A stretch of 13,291 nt of DNA from Pseudomonadota bacterium (GTDB lineage Bacteria; Pseudomonadota; Alphaproteobacteria; Kiloniellales; J153): the NCBI GenBank assembly GCA_022572105.1, contig JACZWN010000087.1:1-13291 (forward strand), read 5' to 3'. The notes under the pieces are model-generated. The model did no database searches. It was given only the letters and a program-made list of their open reading frames with translations, and was not told the DNA's origin. The first letter of the stretch is position 1; every line of letters starts with the position of its first letter. The position numbers were made by a program, and so were the translations under genes. Positions 7,793 to 13,291 of the stretch are shown here, piece by piece.

Positions 7793-8941
7793 CTACGCCG
7801 AATTCTTCGGCAAGTGGAACACCATGCGGTAGCATTCCAGGTTCCGCGACAGGAACTCGTAGGCGGCGCCCCAGAGATAGAGGCGGAATTTGCGGTACTC
7901 GAAGTCGCCGAACTCGCGCCGGATGAACGCCTGGCTGCTTTCGAGGTTCATGGCCCACTGGCGGAAGGTCAGGAAATAGCTGTAGCGGTCGTTGTGGACT
8001 TCCAGCAACTCGAACGGCGTCGAATCCATCTTGTCGAGGAAATCGCGGAGCACCAGGAACGAGTGGTTGGCCGGATAGATGTGGCGCACCATGAAGGTGG
8101 AGAGCTCGTACTTCTTGCGCGCGGCGCTGGCGTCCAGGAACACGAAGCCGCCCGGTTTGAGCAGGCTGGCGAACTTCTTGAGGACCCGCGCGTAGTTCGG
8201 CAGGTGCTCGATGACGCCCATGATCACGATCGCGTCGTAGGGCTCGTCCGTCTGGTAATCGAAGATGTCGTCCAGGACGATGTCGAACCGATCCCCGTGC
8301 GCGCGGAATTTCGACGCCAGGAACGACCGCGAGACCTCTGAATTCGTGAGCCCCGTGAACCTGACCCCCGATTTCAAGGCGTGGTCGGCGAAGGCGCCCC
8401 AGCCCGGGCCGATCTCCAGGACCCGCTTGGTCCCGTCCAGCTCGCATTTCTCCATGCAGTACTCGAACTTGCGCCGGGTCGCGGCGGCCAGCGTTTCCTC
8501 GTCGTTCTCGTAGACGCCCTGGCTGTAGGCCGGCAACTCGCGGTCGAGGAAGCTCAGGAACAGCTTCGGATCCGCGTTGTAGTGCGAGGCGATGGCCGCC
8601 TTGTTGGCGTAGACCTGGCCGAACACGAGCGGCTGCAGGAAGCGCCAGGCGGCCACGATGGGATGACGGTCGTCCAGCGAGGCCCGCGTCGCGAAGGGGC
8701 GGATCATGTCGCCCTCGAGATCGAGGTCGCCCCTGAGGTAGGCCTCGGCGATGTTGCCTTCGTCGAGGGAGCCGATGGCGCGCACGCCGCGATCGTTGCG
8801 CAGGATCAGCTCGAATTGCGGCTCGCCCTGGCCCACGTGCCGGCGCGACCCGTTGGGAAGCTCGATGCAAAACGGCGTTTCGATCGACCCCAAACGGTCG
8901 ATAAAGCGCTCGATCCTGTTGACGGTTGCTGACGTCGACAT
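7793..8941 (-). CDS. cyclopropane-fatty-acyl-phospholipid synthase family methyltransferase
   Basis: This 382-aa SAM-dependent methyltransferase has CFA-synthase domain order: an N-terminal lipid-facing domain (1-110), the linker SHYNADPKLFLSFLD (119-133) with YSQGVY (139-144), then a Rossmann domain with VLEIGPGWGAFA (174-185). MGVIEHLPNY (241-250) holds the Glu-His equivalent of the synthase EH motif, and EVHNDRYSYF (314-323) the conserved His. In classic CFA and mycolic acid synthases the C-terminal segment reads Y-L-x-x-C-A; here it is YLWGAAYEF (355-363), so the conserved Cys is Ala359. It may transfer a methyl or methylene group to a lipid, possibly not forming cyclopropane. ATG 8941 is chosen over an in-frame GTG at 8947 because GGGTGG lies just upstream. 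It is divergent from the TetR/mutase operon. Confidence 0.88.
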   Translation of the reverse strand: MSTSATVNRIERFIDRLGSIETPFCIELPNGSRRHVGQGEPQFELILRNDRGVRAIGSLDEGNIAEAYLRGDLDLEGDMIRPFATRASLDDRHPIVAAWRFLQPLVFGQVYANKAAIASHYNADPKLFLSFLDRELPAYSQGVYENDEETLAAATRRKFEYCMEKCELDGTKRVLEIGPGWGAFADHALKSGVRFTGLTNSEVSRSFLASKFRAHGDRFDIVLDDIFDYQTDEPYDAIVIMGVIEHLPNYARVLKKFASLLKPGGFVFLDASAARKKYELSTFMVRHIYPANHSFLVLRDFLDKMDSTPFELLEVHNDRYSYFLTFRQWAMNLESSQAFIRREFGDFEYRKFRLYLWGAAYEFLSRNLECYRMVFHLPKNSA

Positions 8942-8976
8942 CGCCACCCATCCCTAGAAGCCGTCGCCTTCCCACG

Positions 8977-9015
8977 GGCGCCCGGTGCCGCTTGGGCAAT
9001 TTTTTCCCGGGCGCC
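8977..9015. repeat. nested inverted repeat in the methyltransferase leader
   Basis: GGCGCCCGG (8977-8985) and CCGGGCGCC (9007-9015) are perfect 9-bp arms. Inside them TGCC/GGCA forms a small hairpin followed by a run of six T on the plus strand. Transcribed from the methyltransferase side it would be a strong leader structure 36-75 nt before the ATG. Read on the plus strand it resembles a terminator, though no gene lies upstream on that strand to use it. Confidence 0.55.
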
Positions 9016-9103
9016 ACCGAGACTATCAGACGACGTTAGCGAATCCGGCGAGAAATTGACAAGGGGGCGATGGCGCGCCCACGCGGCGGCGGCGCGTCAA
9101 GGG

Positions 9104-9125
9104 TCACGGCGGGATCACGGCGGGG
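9104..9125. repeat. 11-bp tandem duplication
   Basis: TCACGGCGGGA (9104-9114) is followed directly by TCACGGCGGGG (9115-9125). It lies in the divergent intergenic region, about 80 bp before the TetR promoter. No function is apparent. Confidence 0.5.
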
Positions 9126-9203
9126 TCGGGCTTGCATTATCGTTTAATCGGCCCGGGCGCCGGCGGGGCCGCTCAGGCTCGCTGGCGGCAGCGCGCTCTC
9201 CCT

Positions 9204-9232
9204 TTGACGTCTCCGGTGTCGGATGTTATTAG
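9204..9232 (+). promoter_or_regulatory. promoter of the TetR-mutase operon
   Basis: TTGACG (9204-9209) and TATTAG (9227-9232) are separated by 17 nt, the ideal sigma70 spacing, and each matches the consensus well. Start of transcription is expected near 9239, about 25 nt before the ATG at 9264. This promoter lies inside the longest open frame of the regulator, which argues against the far-upstream ATG at 9132. Confidence 0.65.
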
Positions 9233-9246
9233 CAAACGGTCGTTTG
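9233..9246. promoter_or_regulatory. palindromic operator, probably for the TetR regulator
   Basis: CAAACG (9233-9238) and CGTTTG (9241-9246) are perfect inverted arms around GT. The site starts immediately after the -10 and covers the predicted transcription start, an ideal place for repression. Short CG-centred palindromes of this type are common operators for TetR regulators of acyl-CoA genes. Autorepression is inferred. Confidence 0.6.
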
Positions 9247-9263
9247 TTTGGCGAAATTTTTTT

Positions 9264-9947
9264 ATGCTTGGCGATCCCCTGCATCCCAACGTCCCTCAGC
9301 CCAGCCCCGGCCAGCCCAGCCCCGTCCGGTCCAACCCCGTCCGGTCCAACGCCCGCCAGGCCGGCCCGCGCCCGGCCAACCGGCGCCAGGACTTGCTCGA
9401 CGCCGCGGCGCGGCTGTTCTCGCGCCAGGGCTTTCACGCCGCTTCCATGCGCGACATCGCGCGCGCGGTCGGCATGCTGCCGGGCTCGCTCTACTATCAT
9501 TTCGCCTCCAAGGACGCGCTCTTGCTGGCGGTCTACGCCGAAGGGGTGCGGCGCATCGCCGAGCGGGTCGACGCCGCCGTCGCAAGCGCGGCCACGCCCT
9601 GGGCGCGCCTGGAGGCCGCCTGCGTCGCCCACGGCGAGATGCTGCTCGACGGCGGCGACTACGCCCAGGTGGTGATCCGCGTGCGGCCCGAGGATTGCGC
9701 GGCCATGGAGGCGCGCCTGACCGCGCTCCGCGACGCCCACGAGGACCGCTTCAAGGCCCTGGTCGCCGCCCTCGACCTGCCCGCGGGCGCGGACCGCCAG
9801 GCGCTCAGGCTGATGCTGCTGGGCGCGCTCAACTGGTCCCAGACCTGGTACCGGCCGGGCGGCGATTCGCCCGCCGCCATCGCCCGGCGCTTCCTGGCGC
9901 TGCTGGCCTGCAACCCGCGCGGCCCGGGCGGCGAGCAAGCGCCGTGA
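9264..9947 (+). CDS. TetR/AcrR family transcriptional regulator
   Basis: From ATG 9264 the product is 227 aa. The N-terminal DNA-binding domain spans about 40-90, with RRQDLLDAAARLFSRQGF as helix 1 and a helix-turn-helix in AASMRDIARAVGMLPGSLYYHF (59-80). The rest is the helical ligand-binding domain. Residues 11-38 form an unusual Pro/Ser/Arg-rich tail made of two short repeats (QPSPG-QPSPV and PVRSN-PVRSN). No Shine-Dalgarno precedes the ATG (a run of T sits there), so translation may be weak. A longer frame from 9132 would start upstream of the likely promoter and is disfavoured. The stop overlaps the start of the mutase small subunit (GTGA), so regulator and enzyme are translationally coupled. 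It is likely to sense an acyl-CoA of the pathway and repress its own operon through the palindrome at 9233-9246. Confidence 0.9.
   Translation: MLGDPLHPNVPQPSPGQPSPVRSNPVRSNARQAGPRPANRRQDLLDAAARLFSRQGFHAASMRDIARAVGMLPGSLYYHFASKDALLLAVYAEGVRRIAERVDAAVASAATPWARLEAACVAHGEMLLDGGDYAQVVIRVRPEDCAAMEARLTALRDAHEDRFKALVAALDLPAGADRQALRLMLLGALNWSQTWYRPGGDSPAAIARRFLALLACNPRGPGGEQAP
9297..9349 (+). repeat. two 15-bp tandem duplications in the regulator gene
   Basis: CAGCCCAGCCCCGGC (9297-9311) is repeated as CAGCCCAGCCCCGTC (9312-9326). Overlapping its end, CCCCGTCCGGTCCAA occurs twice in tandem without mismatch (9320-9334, 9335-9349). Both periods are multiples of three and keep the frame, extending the protein's disordered N-terminal tail. 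Confidence 0.85.
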
Positions 9948-10369
9948 CCGCCCCCTCGCTCAGTCAACGCCCGCCCAAGGTGCTGGTTACCAAGGTCGGC
10001 CTGGACGGCCACGACCGCGGCAGCCGCCTGGTCGCCGCCTACCTGCGCGACGCCGGCATGGAGGTGGTCTACACCGCGCCGTGGCAGGAGATCGCGGCGG
10101 TGGTCAAGCTGGCGCTGGAAGAGGACGTGGACGTGATCGGCATCTCCTCGCTGGCCACCGACCACCTGCTCCTGCCCCAGGTCATGGCGGCGCTCGAGGA
10201 AGCCGGGCTCGGCCACGTCAAGGTGGTGGTCGGCGGCATCGTGCCCGACGACGAGGCGGCGGAGCTGCTCGAGGCCGGGGTCGCGCGCGTGTTCCATCCG
10301 GGCAGCGCGCGCGAGGACATCGTCGAGACCGTGCGCCGGCTCGCCGAGGACGCGCGCTCCTTGGTATAA
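9944..10369 (+). CDS. acyl-CoA mutase small subunit, cobalamin-binding protein
   Basis: This 141-aa protein is a stand-alone B12-binding domain of the methylmalonyl-CoA mutase C-terminal type. The B12 signature is complete: D21-G-H23-D-R-G26 supplies the lower-axial histidine, SSL (68-70) and GG (97-98) complete the nucleotide-tail pocket. It would form an alpha-beta complex with the large subunit encoded next. The start is GTG 9944, overlapping the TetR stop in GTGA; the family starts close to the PPKVLVTKVGLDGHDRG core, so little extra N-terminus is expected. The usual SSLAGGH of methylmalonyl-CoA mutase reads SSLATDH here. Split subunits of this size are known from isobutyryl-CoA and 2-hydroxyisobutyryl-CoA mutases and differ from the fused alphaproteobacterial methylmalonyl-CoA mutase. 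Confidence 0.92.
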   Translation: MTAPSLSQRPPKVLVTKVGLDGHDRGSRLVAAYLRDAGMEVVYTAPWQEIAAVVKLALEEDVDVIGISSLATDHLLLPQVMAALEEAGLGHVKVVVGGIVPDDEAAELLEAGVARVFHPGSAREDIVETVRRLAEDARSLV

Positions 10370-10402
10370 AACATGAAGGATCGGGGCTTGAAGGAGGACG
10401 TC

Positions 10403-12085
10403 ATGAGCGAGCAACCGGTGCAACTGCCGCTGCCCGGCTTCGACCGGGCGCGCGCCGAGTGGCGCCAGGCCTACGCGGAGCGGACGGGCGCCGAGAAGAC
10501 CATCCGCAACCGCTCCGGCATCGAGGTCGAGCCGCTGTACACGCCCGAGGACTGGAGCGCCGGGCGCTACATGGAGGACCTGGGCTTCCCCGGCGAAGCG
10601 CCCATGACCCGCGGCATCTATGCGAGCATGCACCGGGGCCGGACCTGGAGCCAGCGCCAGCTGATCGGCTTCGGCACGCCCGAGGACTACGCCGGGCGCC
10701 TGGAGAAAATCATGGCGGCCGGTGCCAGCGCGATCAGCCTGATCCCCTGCAACTCGGTCTACCGCGGCTACGACGTGGACCAGGTCGATCCGGTGCTGCT
10801 GGGGACCTGCGGCGCCACCATCAACACGGTCGACGACATGGACACGGCGCTACGCGCCGTCGACATCGGACGCGTCTCGACCGCCATGAACGACCCGCTG
10901 CCGTTCACCCTGATGGCGCTCCTGCTCGCCGTCGCCCGGCGCCGCGGCGTGCCCTGGACCAAGGTCACCGGCACCTCGAACCAGAGCGACTACATCTCCC
11001 ACTTCGTCGCCAACCACATGTTCTTCCGCCTGGCGCTGCCGGGCTCGCGCCGGGTGCTCACCGACCACATCGCCTTCTGCCAGGCGCGCGTGCCCGGATG
11101 GAACCCGCTCTCCGTGGTCGGCCAGCACATGCAGCAGGCCGGCGCGACCCCGGCCGAGGCCATGGGGCTCACGCTCTCGACCGCGGTCCAGTACGCGCAC
11201 GACTGCATCGCTCGCGGCCTGGACCCGGAGGTCTTCCTGCCGCGCTTCACCTTCTTCTTCGACATCTCCATCAGCTTCTTCGAGGAGATCGCCAAGTTCC
11301 GCGCCGGCCGGCGCATCTGGGCGCGCCTCGTGCGCGAGCGCTTCGGCGTGCGCAACCCCAAGGCCTGGCGCTTCAAGTCCCACGCCCAGACCTCGGGCGT
11401 CGATCTCACCCGCCAGCAGCCGCTCAACAACATCGCGCGCGTTGCGGTCCAGGCCATGGCCGGCATTTTCGGCGGCCTGCAATCGCTGCACTCCGACGCC
11501 TACGACGAGGTGCTCTCGGTGCCGACCGAGGCGGCCGCGCGCGTCGCCGTCGCGACCCAGAACATCCTGCGCGACGAGGCCCACCTGACCGACGTCATCG
11601 ACCCCTTGGGCGGCTCGTTCTACGTCGAGACCCTGACCGACCAGATGGAAGAGCGGATCGAGGCCACGCTCGCCAGGATCGACGAGGCCGGCGGCATGTA
11701 CGCGGCCGTCGAATCCGGCCTGGTCCAGGCCTTGCTGGGCGAGTCGGCGCTGGCGTTCCAGGGGCGCCTCGATCGCGGCGAGGAAACCATCGTCGGGGTC
11801 ACCGCCCACCAAGCCGAGACCGAGGCCTTCGCAGCCGCGCCGCTGGAACGCCCGGACCAGGCGCGCATCGAGGCCCAGATCGCCAAGTTCAAGGCCTTCA
11901 AGGCGGAGCGCAACCAGGCCGAGGTCGGGCGCGCCCTCGATGCGCTGGCCAGCGCCGCCAACAGCGAGGCCGAGAACGTCTTCGAGAAGGTCGTGGACGC
12001 CGCCATCGCCGAGGTCACCCACGGCGAGATCTGCGCCTGTCTGCGCCGGGAGATGGGCTTCGGCCAGCCGCTGGTGGTCGCCTGA
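10403..12085 (+). CDS. B12-dependent acyl-CoA mutase large subunit, divergent
   Basis: This 560-aa TIM-barrel subunit of the methylmalonyl-CoA mutase family lacks a B12 domain, which the preceding gene supplies. ATG 10403 has AAGGAGG 5 nt upstream; an earlier in-frame ATG (10373) lacks this. Conserved mutase residues (P. shermanii equivalents in parentheses) are Y73 (Y75), M76 (M78), R80 (R82), R85 (R87), S112 (S114), H242 (H244), R281 (R283), H327/Q329 (H328/Q330) and Q360 (Q361). Specificity positions differ: L87 for Tyr89, N204 near Arg207, Q241 for Tyr243, T283 for Ser285, and PCNSVY (115-120) where mutases read FDxPT. It presumably catalyses a radical 1,2-rearrangement of a CoA thioester. 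The substrate is probably not methylmalonyl-CoA. Generic annotation would be methylmalonyl-CoA mutase family; I am confident of the family, not the reaction. Confidence 0.93.
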   Translation: MSEQPVQLPLPGFDRARAEWRQAYAERTGAEKTIRNRSGIEVEPLYTPEDWSAGRYMEDLGFPGEAPMTRGIYASMHRGRTWSQRQLIGFGTPEDYAGRLEKIMAAGASAISLIPCNSVYRGYDVDQVDPVLLGTCGATINTVDDMDTALRAVDIGRVSTAMNDPLPFTLMALLLAVARRRGVPWTKVTGTSNQSDYISHFVANHMFFRLALPGSRRVLTDHIAFCQARVPGWNPLSVVGQHMQQAGATPAEAMGLTLSTAVQYAHDCIARGLDPEVFLPRFTFFFDISISFFEEIAKFRAGRRIWARLVRERFGVRNPKAWRFKSHAQTSGVDLTRQQPLNNIARVAVQAMAGIFGGLQSLHSDAYDEVLSVPTEAAARVAVATQNILRDEAHLTDVIDPLGGSFYVETLTDQMEERIEATLARIDEAGGMYAAVESGLVQALLGESALAFQGRLDRGEETIVGVTAHQAETEAFAAAPLERPDQARIEAQIAKFKAFKAERNQAEVGRALDALASAANSEAENVFEKVVDAAIAEVTHGEICACLRREMGFGQPLVVA

Positions 12086-12088
12086 ACC

Positions 12089-13063
12089 ATGGCCGGGACC
12101 CCAGTCATGGCCGGGGCCGGGGATATCATCGCGCGCCTGCGCTCGGGCGAGCCGCTCGCGCTGGCGCGCGCGATCACGGCGGTGGAGAACGAGACCGAGG
12201 ACGCGGCCGGGATTCTGCGCGCCATCCAACCGCACCTGGGCCACGCCCGGGTGCACGGCTTCACCGGCCCGCCGGGGGTCGGCAAATCGACCCTGGTGGA
12301 CGCCTATATCACCGAGCTGCGCAAGCGCGATTTGAGCGTCGGCGTGATCGCGGTCGATCCCTCGAGCCCGGTCTCGGGCGGCGCGATCCTGGGCGACCGG
12401 GTGCGCATGACCTCCCACGGCGTCGATCCGCGGGTCTTCGTGCGCTCGATCGCCGCGCGCGGCCATCTGGGCGGCCTGTCGGCCACGGCGGCCTTCGTCG
12501 TCGACGTCCTGGACGCCGCCGGCAAGGACGTGGTGATCGTCGAGACCGTCGGCACCGGGCAGTCCGAGGTCGAGGTCGCCCAGGTCGCCGACACCAAGGT
12601 CGTGGTCTGCGCGCCGGGCGCCGGCGACGACGTGCAGGCGCTCAAGGCGGGCATCATCGAAATCGGCGACGTCCTGGTGGTCAACAAGGCCGACCTGCCC
12701 GACGCCGAGCCGACCATGAAACGGCTCGGCGCCATGCTGGCGCTCAGGCGCCGCCCGAACGTCCCTGGGGGCTGGACGCCGGAGGTGCTCGCCACCACGG
12801 CGACCACCGGCGCCGGCGTCGCCGCCCTGGCCGACGCGATTCAGCGCCACGACGATTACCTGGGCGCTTCGGGCCGCAAGAGCGGTTCGGGGCCGCGCCT
12901 GCGCGCGCTGCTCGCGCAAACGGCGGGGCGCCTGGCCGCCGAGCGCGTGGCCAAGCTCGATCCTGCCGCCCTCGATCCCCTGGTCGACGCCGTGCGCCGC
13001 GGCGAGCTCGACATCAAGAGCGCCGCCGAGCGCCTGCTGAAGGACGTCCAAGGGCGTGACTGA
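12089..13063 (+). CDS. MeaB/ArgK-type GTPase, mutase chaperone
   Basis: This 324-aa G3E-family P-loop GTPase of the MeaB group gates cofactor loading and protects B12 mutases from inactivation. Motifs seen are Walker A GPPGVGKST (60-68), VDPSSPVSGGAILGDRVRM (89-107) with the base-switch region, ETVGTGQSE (152-160) and the guanine-specificity NKAD (199-202). A helical C-terminal dimerisation arm spans about 265-324. The gene starts 3 nt after the mutase stop (TGA-acc-ATG), so it is translationally coupled to the mutase. A second in-frame ATG at 12107 follows a duplicated ATGGCCGGG and could also be used. Its place directly behind a split mutase strongly supports a dedicated chaperone for this enzyme, as with MeaH of 2-hydroxyisobutyryl-CoA mutase systems. 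Confidence 0.95.
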   Translation: MAGTPVMAGAGDIIARLRSGEPLALARAITAVENETEDAAGILRAIQPHLGHARVHGFTGPPGVGKSTLVDAYITELRKRDLSVGVIAVDPSSPVSGGAILGDRVRMTSHGVDPRVFVRSIAARGHLGGLSATAAFVVDVLDAAGKDVVIVETVGTGQSEVEVAQVADTKVVVCAPGAGDDVQALKAGIIEIGDVLVVNKADLPDAEPTMKRLGAMLALRRRPNVPGGWTPEVLATTATTGAGVAALADAIQRHDDYLGASGRKSGSGPRLRALLAQTAGRLAAERVAKLDPAALDPLVDAVRRGELDIKSAAERLLKDVQGRD

Positions 13064-13178
13064 GCCAGCCGAGTTGCTGCACGCGCTGGCCGCGCGCGCG
13101 GACGGCAAGATCATGGCGGTCTTCACCGGGGCCGTGTTCATCACCGAGGATGCCCACCAGGCGCCTGGAAAACCTTAG
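13056..13178 (+). CDS. possible 40-aa ORF after meaB
   Basis: A GTG start overlaps the meaB stop by 8 nt and opens a 40-codon frame to TAG 13176-13178 (MTEPAELLHALAARADG..., with a short hydrophobic patch MAVFTGAVFI). Third positions are GC-rich for the first 30 codons, as in real genes here, then fall off toward the end. I recognise no family. It could be a small coupled protein, the eroded start of a lost gene, or chance. Confidence 0.3.
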   Translation: MTEPAELLHALAARADGKIMAVFTGAVFITEDAHQAPGKP

Positions 13179-13193
13179 ATTAGGACAGGCTCA

Positions 13194-13291
13194 ATGGAAC
13201 TGGAATTGAAAGGAAAGTCGGCTCTCATAACCGGTGGCTCGAAGGGCATAGGTCTCGCGGCCGCAAGGGCTTTTGCGGCGGGAGGCACCTC
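13194..13291 (+). CDS. short-chain dehydrogenase/reductase, N-terminus only
   Basis: The first 32 codons of an SDR run off the right edge. They encode the first beta strand and the NAD(P)-binding motif TGGSKGIG (residues 14-21), which is the TGxxxGIG signature of classical SDRs. The ATG follows an AGGA-type site. If cotranscribed with the mutase operon it could oxidise a hydroxyacyl-CoA or reduce an oxo intermediate. The 130-bp gap, and codon choices such as ATA, AGG and GGA absent or rare in the upstream genes, leave open that it belongs to a separate unit. Confidence 0.85.
   Translation, partial: MELELKGKSALITGGSKGIGLAAARAFAAGGT

Noticed and set aside
9056..9061. Perfect TTGACA on the plus strand upstream of the TetR gene
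   Set aside because: No acceptable -10 lies 15-19 nt downstream; the TTGACG/TATTAG pair at 9204-9232 is far better.
10081..13059. 992-codon plus-strand frame across the mutase and meaB genes
   Set aside because: Out-of-frame reading of three genes with clear motifs; its product is Arg/Gly/Ala-rich without domains. The same applies to the 764-codon minus frame 10850-13144.

Overview
The window is strongly GC-rich, with G/C at most third codon positions. Its gene types (a split B12-dependent acyl-CoA mutase, a TAXI-type TRAP solute-binding protein, an Flp-like small pilin, a circularly permuted ATP-grasp protein and a CFA-synthase-like methyltransferase) best fit an alphaproteobacterium. That placement is inferred from gene content and style. 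There is no rRNA, tRNA, CRISPR array or transposase in the window.

Layout: (1) The left third lies on the minus strand. It holds a circularly permuted ATP-grasp protein (120-1604), a spacer with a lower-GC long inverted-repeat element (about 1731-1905), an M17 leucyl-aminopeptidase-type enzyme (1997-3415), a strong minus-strand terminator (3484-3515) and an 81-aa Flp-pilin-like protein (3649-3894). The pilin-like gene is driven from a conspicuous AT-rich island with a sigma70-like promoter and three imperfect direct repeats. (2) The middle holds a glutathione S-transferase (4288-4947, +), convergent with an isolated TAXI solute-binding protein (4969-5994, -). Next comes a divergently transcribed acyl-CoA synthetase (6185-7762, +), convergent with a CFA-synthase-family methyltransferase (7793-8941, -). 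Hairpins sit in both convergent gaps. (3) The right third is a compact plus-strand operon: a TetR-family regulator (9264-9947), a B12-binding mutase small subunit (9944-10369, overlapping by GTGA), a mutase large subunit (10403-12085), the MeaB-type GTPase chaperone (12089-13063), a possible 40-aa ORF, and the start of a short-chain dehydrogenase that runs off the window.

The operon looks like a self-regulated unit for carbon-skeleton rearrangement of a CoA thioester. The TetR gene has a TTGACG/TATTAG promoter with a perfect palindrome, CAAACG-GT-CGTTTG, directly behind the -10, which suggests autorepression, possibly relieved by an acyl-CoA ligand. The small subunit carries the DxHxxG B12 motif, the large subunit the acyl-CoA mutase barrel, and MeaB would load or protect the cofactor. 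The acyl-CoA synthetase could supply the substrate and the SDR could oxidise a hydroxyacyl product, but both links are inference.

The most interesting point is the large subunit. It keeps the general mutase residues but has Leu where methylmalonyl-CoA mutase has Tyr89, Asn near the Arg207 position, and PCNSVY where characterised mutases I can recall read FDxPT. It therefore does not match the methylmalonyl-, ethylmalonyl-, isobutyryl- or 2-hydroxyisobutyryl-CoA mutase signatures, and may be a mutase of undescribed specificity.
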